A DNA stretch of 22,739 bases from a virus. The position numbers and the translations under genes are program-made. Within the stretch, counting starts at the first letter, position 1; every line of letters starts with the position of its first letter. This document shows, one piece after another, positions 4,973 through 11,668 of the stretch. The notes beneath the pieces were generated by a model that was given only the letters and a program-made list of their open reading frames with translations, was not told where the DNA came from and did no database searches. Location of the stretch: positions 1 through 22,739 of IMG/VR virus record IMGVR_UViG_3300042445_000511, one strand, 5' to 3'.

Positions 4973-5640
4973 AATCTTTCAATTAATTCGTTGTAATATT
5001 CTCTTGCATGTAACAGCTTTTCTTTTACCTTATCAATGTCTTCGTCGGTTAACTCTATTAAGTACGCTCTAACACGCTTATTTTCGCTTATGTGGCTAAA
5101 TTCGTGTTTCGCTCGGACTTCATTCTCGGTTTCTTCCGTTACGTCAATCTCAAATTTCTTCCACGAGGTGCGTCTAATCTCGTCTTGTACGATGTCTTCG
5201 GGCGTGTCGACTAAGCAATACACTACCCGGGCTTTCGTTCGTCCAGTGAGCCAACAATACCCGACCAATTGCCAAAAATAATCCTTGTTAGGTAGTTCAT
5301 CTTCGAACCAAGGGAAGGTAGTGCCGTCCCAACTACATTTGATATCTATAATTTCGTCTTCTAAGATGAGGTCGGGTGTACCTTTGATAAATTCATTTTC
5401 AAAATATTCCGTGTTTTTGAGCGCAAACGGCAAACTTAATACCTTACTAGCCATTTCAATAGCGGTGTCTTCCTGAATGTTCCCCTTGTCAGTGTAACGA
5501 CTTGAGAACTCCTTACGAATACCAAACTTTTCCTCAATGGCAAGTTCTTTTAAATACGTCTTTGCGGTTTGAGACAAGACCTCCCCCTTTGATTTGGGGG
5601 AAGTCATTATCTTACCTAACGAGCTGCAGCGGATTTTCAT
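4969..5640 (-). CDS. YqaJ/lambda-type recombination exonuclease
   Basis: This is a PD-(D/E)XK nuclease of the viral recombinase (YqaJ/lambda exo) type, which would resect double-stranded ends 5'-3' to make single strands for the annealing protein encoded just upstream. The motif order is typical: SSLGKIM at 6-12, the helix DKGNIQEDTAIE (51-62) with E57 as a likely ligand, then the core GTPDLILEDEIIDIKCS (87-103) with D90, D99 and K101, then a Q-L-x-x-Y motif (FWQLVGYCWL, about 121-130). At 223 residues it matches the family. It overlaps ERF by ATGA, forming a classical annealing protein/exonuclease pair likely sharing the promoter at 6212-6238. Confidence 0.88.
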   Translation of the reverse strand: MKIRCSSLGKIMTSPKSKGEVLSQTAKTYLKELAIEEKFGIRKEFSSRYTDKGNIQEDTAIEMASKVLSLPFALKNTEYFENEFIKGTPDLILEDEIIDIKCSWDGTTFPWFEDELPNKDYFWQLVGYCWLTGRTKARVVYCLVDTPEDIVQDEIRRTSWKKFEIDVTEETENEVRAKHEFSHISENKRVRAYLIELTDEDIDKVKEKLLHAREYYNELIERL

Positions 5641-6188
5641 AGTAGTAGTAAAGATTTGGTTTGTAAGTCAGTTAATTGAAACCCGCTTAGTGCTTTCTTA
5701 AATGCTTCGGGTGTTAACTTGCCTTCCTCAATTTGGCTTAGTCCATTCTCGAATCTTACTTGGTCAATGCTTGGTTTCGTGTTTTTAACGGTTGCACTGG
5801 CGCTGTTTGCGTCGTCGTCTTCCGCTTGAAGGCTCAAAAGTGACTGCAAGGTATATCGTCGGTAGTAAGTGACCGCAGAACCTATTTTCTGAGGGTCTTG
5901 TATTTCGGGTAGGCGCATACTTGAAACAACCGACTGCCCACTTTCAATGTCAATGATTAACGTACTAACTACTCCTTCGGCTATTGGCTGCAATAACAAC
6001 AAACCTTGTTCGAGTAGCACTGGTTCAACCGTCTCAATCAATCCGTTAATGTCGGCGTACTTGTTTTTAAAATGTGGGTTAGTCGAGTTCTTAACTACCT
6101 TCCCAATCTTTTGCTTTGCAGCGTGTAGTTTTGGATAAAGTCCCGTGACCTTAACAAGTTCTTCAACTTTTACTTCTTCTTTTTTCAT
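5637..6188 (-). CDS. erf: ERF-family single-strand annealing protein
   Basis: This is a RecA-independent single-strand annealing protein of the ERF superfamily (P22 Erf type), used for phage recombination, end repair and possibly genome circularisation. Diagnostic stretches are NPHFKNKYADINGLIETVEP (37-56) and the C-terminal part of the core GSAVTYYRRYTLQSLLSLQA (about 102-121), followed by the acidic EDDDAN. The last 50 residues are a linker and a small helical tail. The ATG at 6188 lies 23 nt after the -7 element at 6212-6219. Together with the coupled exonuclease it makes a complete two-component recombination system. Confidence 0.9.
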   Translation of the reverse strand: MKKEEVKVEELVKVTGLYPKLHAAKQKIGKVVKNSTNPHFKNKYADINGLIETVEPVLLEQGLLLLQPIAEGVVSTLIIDIESGQSVVSSMRLPEIQDPQKIGSAVTYYRRYTLQSLLSLQAEDDDANSASATVKNTKPSIDQVRFENGLSQIEEGKLTPEAFKKALSGFQLTDLQTKSLLLL

Positions 6189-6211
6189 GTTGTTTTTCTT
6201 ATTGGTTTATG

Positions 6212-6238
6212 CAAATATACGTTTTATTTTTAATACAA
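6212..6238 (-). promoter_or_regulatory. Probable promoter for the ERF/exonuclease unit
   Basis: On the minus strand TTG (6238-6236) precedes TATATTTG (6219-6212) by 16 nt, matching the Bacteroidota -33/-7 pattern with slightly short spacing. It sits at the very end of ninG and 23 nt upstream of the erf start, in one of the few real intergenic gaps of the early region. Confidence 0.5.
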
Positions 6239-6751
6239 TTCGTCTTTTATCTTTTTTTTATATTCAGTGATTAATTCTTTCAATTCTTCCTTATCCCATT
6301 TACGGGTTTGGTGGGCTATATTCTCAAGTTCTTCGTACTTAGTAACTCCAATTTTGCTCAATAAACCATCTCGGTAGGGAAGTAAGTTTCCGTGTTTATG
6401 CTGATTGCAGCTGACACATTGAGCGTGTACGTTGTCAGGGTCAAACCGAACCGAAGAGTGTCCTCCTGCGCTCCAAAAGTGACCAGCGTCGTATTTGCTT
6501 CCGAGGGTGTTACCGCAACTTATACAACCTTGTTCCTGATCCCTAAGCCTTACCCACTTGTTGAACACTTGCTGCGCCAATTTAAGGTAGTCCGAAACGG
6601 TTAGTAGGTCTTCCTTTTGCTTTTTCAACTTGTCCTTTTTCATTTTGGCTAGGTTCTTTAACGCTTGTTCCGTCTTTTTGCAAATGTAACAGTGCTTGTC
6701 CAACGTCGAAAATGGTGTAAAGTTTTCGCCACATTTTTTACATGACTTCAT
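6230..6751 (-). CDS. ninG: NinG (Rap)-like recombination nuclease
   Basis: Matches the lambda NinG/Rap family, a structure-specific endonuclease acting on recombination intermediates such as Holliday junctions and D-loops. An N-terminal zinc knuckle uses C4, C7, C21 and C24, followed by a lysine-rich helix (30-47). The HNH-like core has C76-x2-C79, DAGHFWSAGGHSS (88-100), RFDPDNVHAQCVSCN (102-116) and HKHGN. At 173 residues it is close to the usual family length. It is coupled to the upstream coiled-coil gene (ATGA) and precedes the ERF/exonuclease pair, so the recombination functions are clustered. Confidence 0.9.
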   Translation of the reverse strand: MKSCKKCGENFTPFSTLDKHCYICKKTEQALKNLAKMKKDKLKKQKEDLLTVSDYLKLAQQVFNKWVRLRDQEQGCISCGNTLGSKYDAGHFWSAGGHSSVRFDPDNVHAQCVSCNQHKHGNLLPYRDGLLSKIGVTKYEELENIAHQTRKWDKEELKELITEYKKKIKDELY

Positions 6752-7038
6752 ATAAATTTCTTTAGTTCCGTGTTTTCGTCTCGCAGTCTCAAATTCTCCT
6801 CAAAGACGGAATAGTATTTCTTAACGACTTGCTTGTGGTCTTCACATACTCGGTAAAATGTGAGCATAGCTTCCTTCAATTCAATTTGTCGTGTTTCCAT
6901 CGGCTTAATCAAGTCTACCCGGTGAGCGTGTTTCGTCTTTAGGTCGTCAATGCTCATGCTTAACGCTTGGTCAAGTGTGCGTAGGTTTATTTGTGCGGTT
7001 AAAATGTCTAGTTCTTTCATGTTAAAATGGTAGGTCAT
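6748..7038 (-). CDS. Coiled-coil hypothetical protein (96 aa)
   Basis: I do not recognise this protein. From ATG 7038 it begins MTYHFNMKELDILTAQINLR. A second ATG at 7020 (MKELD), 1 nt after the stop of the upstream ATPase gene, is equally possible and would give 90 residues. Most of the protein should be helical, with a coiled-coil-like end (YYSVFEENLRLRDENTELKK, about 75-94) that has heptad leucines. It lies between the helicase-like ATPase and NinG and is coupled to both, so a helper role in replication or recombination is plausible but unproven. Confidence 0.6.
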   Translation of the reverse strand: MTYHFNMKELDILTAQINLRTLDQALSMSIDDLKTKHAHRVDLIKPMETRQIELKEAMLTFYRVCEDHKQVVKKYYSVFEENLRLRDENTELKKFI

Positions 7039-7897
7039 TGTTTGTATTTACTTTGTTTCGTTTGATTGGGTCAACGCTTCCGCACTTAAACCCTAAGCCC
7101 GAGTTAAAATTAAACATTACGGGTAAATTTAGCGTTGTTTGTCTTCCTCCCGTGTCGGTGTCTTTGACTTTTTCAATGCTCACCATAGTTTCGTACTTCA
7201 TGGTTTCGTGTTTTACTAGCCTATGAACCACTAACATATCGTCACATCGGTTAAGAAAAGCCTTACCACCTTCGATATGGTCTTTCAATGGTGGCTTAAG
7301 GTGACCTTTCCACTCTTTTTGGTCGTCTCCGTACAGCATTCCGCTCCTTCCACTTTCGGAAGTTGGGTGCGTGTTTATGTAGATGGTTTTTCCAGTGGTA
7401 TTGCAGAACTGACGTGCCATGTTTAGAAAGCGATAGTTAGCCTCGTAGCCCATTTGCCTATCCAAACCCGTAAAGGGATCAATTAAACAAGCGTTGCAGT
7501 CCGTCTTTTCAAAGATGCTCAACAACTCTTCAGGTGTGTATAGTTTGTCGTTAGGAATAAACGTAAAGTACGGTTCAAGTGCTAAATAAAACTGCTGAAT
7601 TTCAGACTTTGTTAATTGCTTGTAAGCTACACCCGAATACATTTGTATTAGATCCCGCATAATTTGTCCGCTTTGATTTTCACCCGACCATATGCACCAC
7701 TTTAAACCATGCTTTGAGGTCAGTGCGAGGAAGTACCAATTTATCCAATACGTTTTACCTACATTGTCATGTCCGAGAATTATGTTTAGTTGCTTGGGTT
7801 TAAACCTGAGATAAGTATCTAACTCAATATCCAACCCTAAGCCTTGCTTTATTAGTCCGTCTTTATAATCGAAAAGGTATTTAAGTGTGCTGTTCAT
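7022..7897 (-). CDS. RecA/DnaB-fold replicative ATPase (helicase-like)
   Basis: This is an ATPase of the RecA fold, most like the C-terminal motor of DnaB-type helicases. The Walker A loop GHDNVGKT is at 42-49, and a Walker B strand NACLIDPFTGLD at 135-146 has D140 as metal ligand. A sensor-like KTIYINTHPTSESG lies at about 169-182 and a helix with DHIEGGKAFLNRCDDMLVVHR at 206-226, as in DnaB's 'GG...D..L.l.R' region. There is no N-terminal DnaB domain and no primase motif, so it is a stand-alone motor of 291 residues. It follows the DUF6291 gene directly (ATGA), matching an initiator/helicase pair. A loader-type role rather than a helicase cannot be excluded. Confidence 0.75.
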   Translation of the reverse strand: MNSTLKYLFDYKDGLIKQGLGLDIELDTYLRFKPKQLNIILGHDNVGKTYWINWYFLALTSKHGLKWCIWSGENQSGQIMRDLIQMYSGVAYKQLTKSEIQQFYLALEPYFTFIPNDKLYTPEELLSIFEKTDCNACLIDPFTGLDRQMGYEANYRFLNMARQFCNTTGKTIYINTHPTSESGRSGMLYGDDQKEWKGHLKPPLKDHIEGGKAFLNRCDDMLVVHRLVKHETMKYETMVSIEKVKDTDTGGRQTTLNLPVMFNFNSGLGFKCGSVDPIKRNKVNTNNDLPF

Positions 7898-8487
7898 CGG
7901 TTATTTATTTGTGCCATTACGTTGCGGTAAAGTTGTTGGTCAAGTGTTAAATCTTCGTCACCTTTAATTAGGTTCTCATCTTTAAACCACACACCACGCA
8001 TTTTTTGTTTCCAGTTTAGCACCTTCCTACCTTGGGAGTCTTTCCATTCAGGGTGGTAGTAATTAAATGCTTTGGTTGCACTTTCGGTTGTATAGTTGTT
8101 TTCATTAAAGTAAGCTATTACTTCCTCCAAAATTGGTTGTTTATTTTTAAGAGGTGTGAGTGTTATATTATTGTTATTGTTATTGTTATTGTTATTAGCT
8201 TCGGTTTCGCTTATTTCTTGCTTCGGTTTCGCTTCCTTTTCGCTTGTCTTTTGCTTCTGTTTTGGTTTACTTCCGTTTAAGAACCGCTTTAAATTCGCTT
8301 CTATTTGAGGCTTAATAAGCAACCAAAGTGTTTTACTTAATCCATCTAACTCAACTTCCTTTTGATTAAAACCCATTTCAAAAATAGCGTTCCAAACGTC
8401 TGCTTGTACTTCCTTTTCACATTCTTTCAGGGACTCAAAAAATGACCGATAAACAATCATTGTTTCCCTACCTTTTTCTTTACTCAT
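7894..8487 (-). CDS. DUF6291-like replication protein with poly-Asn linker
   Basis: This is a probable phage replication initiation or helicase-loading protein. The N-terminal 65 residues (MIVYRSFFESLKECEKEVQA ... LIKPQIEANLKRFLNG) match the DUF6291 pattern of Bacteroidota and Firmicutes phages. Then comes a low-complexity Lys/Gln/Glu linker and ten consecutive Asn (about 98-107). The C-terminal domain (VIAYFNENNYTTESATKAFN ... KVLNWKQKMRGVWF) is of the type found at the end of phage Rep/DnaT-like proteins. Translation may start at ATG 8487 or at ATG 8460 (MIVYRSF), which is nearer to the family start. It couples to the helicase-like gene by ATGA. Confidence 0.65.
   Translation of the reverse strand: MSKEKGRETMIVYRSFFESLKECEKEVQADVWNAIFEMGFNQKEVELDGLSKTLWLLIKPQIEANLKRFLNGSKPKQKQKTSEKEAKPKQEISETEANNNNNNNNNNITLTPLKNKQPILEEVIAYFNENNYTTESATKAFNYYHPEWKDSQGRKVLNWKQKMRGVWFKDENLIKGDEDLTLDQQLYRNVMAQINNR
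8167..8196 (-). repeat. AAT/AAC microsatellite in coding sequence
   Basis: Thirty bases alternate AAT and AAC codons, encoding ten Asn in the linker of the DUF6291-like protein. Slippage here would change linker length in steps of one or two residues without breaking the frame. Confidence 0.9.
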
Positions 8488-8506
8488 TTTCTAAAATTTA
8501 GTCAAC

Positions 8507-8594
8507 AAAAAAACCCTATCCACTTTCACGGCTCTCACCTCGCTACTTGTAAATAGGGTTGTTAAAAACATCCTAAGTTCTATAATGTGAGAGC
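8507..8594 (-). ncRNA. Structured RNA element with interleaved stems ending in a terminator
   Basis: On the minus strand the order is GCTCTCAC (8594-8587), AACCCTAT (8560-8553), GTGAGAGC (8538-8531), ATAGGGTT (8519-8512), then a T run. The first pairs with the third and the second with the fourth, each 8 bp and perfect. The second helix can extend by two G-U pairs. The helices are interleaved, so they can form together only as a pseudoknot, or else exclude each other as alternatives. The second helix plus T run looks like an intrinsic terminator with a 33-nt loop. It fills most of the 168-nt gap between the nuclease-like gene and the DUF6291-like gene. It may be an attenuator, a riboswitch-like leader, or a separate small RNA. 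I do not recognise a known class. Confidence 0.5.
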
Positions 8595-8655
8595 GAACCT
8601 TCTACAATATTAAGTACTATTTAATTCATTTGGTTAATTATTTTTTACGGGGTTT

Positions 8656-9072
8656 TCAACAGTGCTTTTTAATAATTAAATCAACTGCATCTTTAAACAA
8701 AATATTTCGTTCTTCCCATTTATTATTTGTATTCGAATAAAAACTCAATACCCTTGAATTTTCAATTTGAATTTGATTGTTCTCAACTACACCTTGAACA
8801 TACAAAAAATAAACTGGTATTGTGTCTCGACTTATATACCTGCATAAATTTTGAGCTAGTATTTTCTGTCCACTTGGTAAGCCGTTAATTTTTTCACTTC
8901 GTTTAACTTCGGCAAAAATTAATACTTTGTTGCTTATTTCTAAAACCCAATCTAAATCTGTTGGTGTACATTTATTAAAACTCCTACCTTTAAAATTTAC
9001 AACGTAAGAATCTTTTCTATTAAAATCCCATTCGCCTTTTATTGTTTTAGAATTGTCCTTGTTCAGCTCCAT
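8656..9072 (-). CDS. PD-(D/E)XK nuclease-like protein next to a methyltransferase (138 aa)
   Basis: This is a small protein with a possible PD-(D/E)XK nuclease core. From ATG 9072 it begins MELNKDNSKTIKGEWDFNRK. The segment PTDLDWVLEISNKVLIFAEVK (37-57) has the acidic residue, hydrophobic strand and E-V-K of the motif (D41 or D39, E55, K57), followed by a helix SGQKILAQNLCRYI that could carry the downstream Q. The rest is strand-rich with no other domain. A longer reading from TTG 9126 is unlikely. It overlaps the ParB/MT-A70 gene by 26 nt and is likewise AT-rich, so the two probably moved together. It could be the nuclease half of a restriction-modification-like pair, a defence nuclease, or an inactive relative. 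Confidence 0.55.
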   Translation of the reverse strand: MELNKDNSKTIKGEWDFNRKDSYVVNFKGRSFNKCTPTDLDWVLEISNKVLIFAEVKRSEKINGLPSGQKILAQNLCRYISRDTIPVYFLYVQGVVENNQIQIENSRVLSFYSNTNNKWEERNILFKDAVDLIIKKHC

Positions 9073-10180
9073 AATGGTCCCAATTTTCTCTGTTTTGTCT
9101 ACTAAAATAATCCAACTTATTGCCAATACACATCCGTTCCGCCATTTGGTAAAATGCTTCAGGCTTTCTTGAGTGTTCTCTTCTTGGTTCTGTAATTATA
9201 TCACGCTCACTACTTCCGTTTATTATGGGGTTTCCTTTAACTGCAATTAAGCAAAATTCAACCTGCATTCTAACTGTTCTTCCTAGTCCCATTTTAACTT
9301 TATCCCATACCAAAGTAGCCTTATATTTAAAACCCCATTCGTCAACTAAATCAAAACTGTCTTTTAAAAACGCATGCGTAGTCCATAAAAATAAAACACA
9401 ATCGTCTGCGGCTGGTAATTCAATTTTTTTAATTTGTTCAACTGTCATTGTAGGGTAATCAACTGCACCTCTATTGCTTTCTGAGTCATAATCAGCACTA
9501 GAAAAACCTCCCTTTTCTTCATACGCCCAAGGTGGGTCAATACCAATAACGTGATATTTTTTATCAGGAGTTACTAAGTTTTCAGATTCTATTTTAGCTT
9601 TTACTTCTTCTATTTTTTTATCTCTTTCTTCTTTCTTTTCTTCTTTTTTTATGTCTTGATAAACTTGGTTTATACTTACCTCCCCAGTTGAAAGTTTAGC
9701 TTTTGTTTCTTCATTTGCTTTTGCTTCAATTACCTTAACCCTTGCAATAGTTTGTTCACCTACGGAAGCTACTTTAGCAAGTTCTTTTCTTGTATCTATT
9801 GGTATTTGTTTTGGTGAATTCACCGAAACAGATTCAGGCTTTCTAATTTGTTGCTCCTTTGCTTTTTCACTAAACACTTCCTCAAGTTGTAAGGCTAAAA
9901 CTGAACGTTGGTAATTGCTTAAATTTCTTCTGCCAAATTGGTTATTAATCATCCATTCACGTACATCGTTTTCGTTATTAAAACGCTTACTTTCTGTTTC
10001 GTAGTCTAAATTCCAACGTGTAGCAATTTCGTAACGGTTATGGCCGTCAATAATAAAACCATTCCAAGTAATAATTTTTTCACGGATTCCTTCTTCCAAA
10101 CAATTTGACTCTAGTTGTTTAAACTCTTCGGCAGTCAATGCTGGTATTAACTTTTTAAATTCTTCTTTTATTTGTAACAT
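9047..10180 (-). CDS. ParB-domain / MT-A70 adenine-N6 DNA methyltransferase fusion
   Basis: This is a two-domain protein of 377 residues. The N-terminal part is a ParB-like nuclease/NTPase-type domain (GFIIDGHNRYEIATRWNLDY at 41-60; VREWMINNQFGRRNLS at about 73-88), followed by an HTH-like segment (TRKELAKVASVGEQTIARVK, 130-149) and a charged coiled stretch. The C-terminal part is an MT-A70 methyltransferase: VIGIDPPWAYEE with the catalytic DPPW at 215-218, VLFLWTTHAFL, LVWDKVKMGLGRT, and SRKPEAFYQMAERM. It should methylate adenine N6 in DNA, protecting phage DNA or marking sites. ParB/MT-A70 fusions are known in phages and mobile elements. Its AT-rich codon use differs from the flanking replication genes. 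Confidence 0.85.
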   Translation of the reverse strand: MLQIKEEFKKLIPALTAEEFKQLESNCLEEGIREKIITWNGFIIDGHNRYEIATRWNLDYETESKRFNNENDVREWMINNQFGRRNLSNYQRSVLALQLEEVFSEKAKEQQIRKPESVSVNSPKQIPIDTRKELAKVASVGEQTIARVKVIEAKANEETKAKLSTGEVSINQVYQDIKKEEKKEERDKKIEEVKAKIESENLVTPDKKYHVIGIDPPWAYEEKGGFSSADYDSESNRGAVDYPTMTVEQIKKIELPAADDCVLFLWTTHAFLKDSFDLVDEWGFKYKATLVWDKVKMGLGRTVRMQVEFCLIAVKGNPIINGSSERDIITEPRREHSRKPEAFYQMAERMCIGNKLDYFSRQNRENWDHYGAEQGQF

Positions 10181-10200
10181 AATTTTTGTTTTTTAATTGT

Positions 10201-10644
10201 TTATTTATTTTGGTTTAATTTCTTGTAACGAGTTTTCAACAAGTTTTCAATTCGTCGTGCCGAAATAATCAAAGCCGTATTGTAGTCGTTTGCGTGTGCG
10301 TTAGTTATTTCGATGCACTCCAAAACCTCGTTTAGCTTTTCTAGTAGTTCGGGGTGGTAACCTTCCAGTGCTAACTTAACCATTTCTTGTGAGTGGATAA
10401 CCGTTGCGTGGTTCTTATTAAATAACTTTCCTGCCTCGGTAAGTGAAAAGCCTGACAACGTAGCCCACACCATACCAACTTGCCTCCATTGCATTAACTG
10501 TCTAAGTCGGTTTGCTTCCTTTAGTGACTCATGCGAACACGGACAAACTAAAAAGAATTCGTGCATGGTGTAAAAATTTCGTTTCGGTAGGTAGGACTTG
10601 ATAAACTTTATTTTTCTTCCGTATTCTGTGCTGACTTTAACCAT
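10201..10644 (-). CDS. DnaA domain IV-like DNA-binding protein (147 aa)
   Basis: The core RQLMQWRQVGMVWATLSGFS (48-67) followed by LTEAGKLFNKNHATVIHSQE (68-87) matches the DnaA domain IV pattern, including the signature 'R/K-x-H-(S/A)-T-V-x-H' that reads the DnaA box. No AAA+ domain is present, so this is a stand-alone DNA-binding module. It could recognise phage origin sequences, recruit or compete with host DnaA, or regulate transcription. The C-terminal 50 residues are helical and basic at the end (LLKTRYKKLNQNK). The start overlaps the preceding gene by 37 nt. An internal ATG at residue 27 gives a shorter alternative that keeps the domain intact. Confidence 0.75.
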   Translation of the reverse strand: MVKVSTEYGRKIKFIKSYLPKRNFYTMHEFFLVCPCSHESLKEANRLRQLMQWRQVGMVWATLSGFSLTEAGKLFNKNHATVIHSQEMVKLALEGYHPELLEKLNEVLECIEITNAHANDYNTALIISARRIENLLKTRYKKLNQNK

Positions 10645-10862
10645 TGCCTAAATGCTATTTGTATGTTTACTTGTTGTTCGCTTGTTTCGTTTGATGCGTG
10701 TTTCATTATCCTTTCATCGAGTTTTCGTATTTGTCCGATGAGGTTTAAGGTAGCCATCTTCATGTCGGTTCTAAAGGCTTTGTCTTCGTTTAGGTCTTCG
10801 AGGAAGTCGGCAAGTACCGGGAGGATTGCGGTCGATGCTATTAGTTTAAGGTCGTTGGTCAT
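10608..10862 (-). CDS. Helical hypothetical protein (84 aa)
   Basis: I do not recognise this protein. It begins MTNDLKLIASTAILPVLADF and is predicted to be nearly all helix, with acidic and hydrophobic residues alternating (LEDLNEDKAFRTDMKMATLNLIGQIRKLDERIM). It carries a hydrophobic patch near the N-terminus but no true membrane segment. The start overlaps the preceding gene as ATGA, and its 3' end overlaps the DnaA-like gene by 37 nt. It may be a partner of that protein, by position only. Confidence 0.55.
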   Translation of the reverse strand: MTNDLKLIASTAILPVLADFLEDLNEDKAFRTDMKMATLNLIGQIRKLDERIMKHASNETSEQQVNIQIAFRQWLKSAQNTEEK

Positions 10863-11176
10863 TTTGGTAATTGTTTAGTGTACATGTACTCAAGTTCGTG
10901 TTTTACTTCATTCCAAAATTCTAATGCAGTCATCTTATCAACTATAATAGAATCTTGATTTTCCCAACTATTAATATCAATTTCATTAAATTCTCTAAAT
11001 CTATAAATACTCATATCATAAAGTAATGTTTTAGGGTATCTCATTATCTCATCTACTGCAATTATAGCGCATTGTTTAGCGTGTGGGTAAAGCATTGCCA
11101 TTGCTGTGTCGTCTGTAAATTTGTCGCAGTTAAACATCTTGTTAACTAACTCGTTTGCTTTTTCTACTGGTGTCAT
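10859..11176 (-). CDS. Hypothetical protein (105 aa)
   Basis: I do not recognise this protein by function. From ATG 11176 it begins MTPVEKANELVNKMFNCDKF and includes MAMLYPHAKQCAIIAVDEIM, a pattern ('P-x-E-K-A-x-E-L-V-x-K ... A-K-x-C-A-x-I-A-V-D-E-I') shared by many small phage proteins of unknown role. The ATG at 11176 is fixed by its ATGA overlap with the stop of the 47-residue gene upstream. A longer TTG-initiated reading to 11209 is therefore unlikely. The C-terminal half repeats the theme of an aromatic helix (ALEFWNEVKHELEYMYTKQL). Confidence 0.6.
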   Translation of the reverse strand: MTPVEKANELVNKMFNCDKFTDDTAMAMLYPHAKQCAIIAVDEIMRYPKTLLYDMSIYRFREFNEIDINSWENQDSIIVDKMTALEFWNEVKHELEYMYTKQLPK

Positions 11177-11316
11177 ATCAATTCTACTTTTAAAATAATA
11201 CCTTCCCAAAGGTCGGCTTTTTTTACTGCGTCTTCTTTGCTATTGGCTGTCACTATCTTGTACATTTCTATCCAAGTTTTATGCGCAAAGCCTTTATAAG
11301 TTACTTTCCATCTCAT
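11173..11316 (-). CDS. Small hypothetical protein (47 aa)
   Basis: This short gene runs from ATG 11316 to TGA 11175-11173. It begins MRWKVTYKGFAHKTWIEMYK and ends WEGIILKVELI. The layout strand-strand-helix-strand (WIEMYKIVTANSKEDAVKKADLW) is like the tiny beta-alpha-beta phage proteins whose middle reads 'A.S.eeAi.kA'. The function is unknown. It is translationally coupled to the 105-residue gene. Confidence 0.55.
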   Translation of the reverse strand: MRWKVTYKGFAHKTWIEMYKIVTANSKEDAVKKADLWEGIILKVELI

Positions 11317-11360
11317 GTTAAATAGTTTTTACTTTTTGATTCGTTTTTGTAAATGGTATT

Positions 11361-11516
11361 TTACGTTGTTGCTTTTTTGATTTCTGAAATTCGGTTCACT
11401 AATTCAGCGTTGTAGTTCGTCCACCAGTTCTTTCGGTCTGCGTGGGTAATTGCCAACTGTCGTTTAAATTGCTCTTGAAAGTGCGTTAGGTTGCACTTAA
11501 TCTTGTTCTTCTTCAT
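11361..11516 (-). CDS. Small basic hypothetical protein (51 aa)
   Basis: This short gene runs from ATG 11516 to TAA 11363-11361. It begins MKKNKIKCNLTHFQEQFKRQ and ends SEIKKATT. It is strongly basic, with a probable helix pair and a WW pair (RKNWWTNYNAELV). It overlaps the zinc-motif gene upstream by 20 nt. The charge suggests a nucleic-acid or membrane-surface partner. I make no functional call. Confidence 0.5.
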   Translation of the reverse strand: MKKNKIKCNLTHFQEQFKRQLAITHADRKNWWTNYNAELVNRISEIKKATT

Positions 11517-11667
11517 AATCTTCTACATAAATATAAACTTCGCCTGAGCCTTCGCACTCATTGCAGCGGAACATTCCTATTTGTGAATAATCCCCTTCGT
11601 TGGTTTGACCTTCAACGACTCCTAAGCCGTTGCATTCGTCACATTCTACTAGTTGTTTTTCGTACAT
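11497..11667 (-). CDS. Small zinc-knuckle protein, DnaJ-type CxxCxGxG (56 aa)
   Basis: This short gene runs from ATG 11667 to TAA 11499-11497. It carries two knuckles, C-D-E-C-N-G-L-G at about residues 9-16 and C-N-E-C-E-G-S-G at 35-42, the CxxCxGxG pattern of DnaJ zinc fingers, joined by an 18-residue loop. The last 14 residues are very acidic (YVEDYEEEQD). It should bind one zinc ion, probably as a small protein- or RNA-interaction module. The start is 1 nt after the stop of the 71-residue gene. The motif is clear, but its partner is unknown. Confidence 0.6.
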   Translation of the reverse strand: MYEKQLVECDECNGLGVVEGQTNEGDYSQIGMFRCNECEGSGEVYIYVEDYEEEQD

Positions 11668-11668
11668 G

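Noticed and set aside
10392-10400. Near-match to a DnaA box (AGTGGATAA)
   Set aside because: A single site with one mismatch, inside a coding sequence and without a cluster, is expected by chance.
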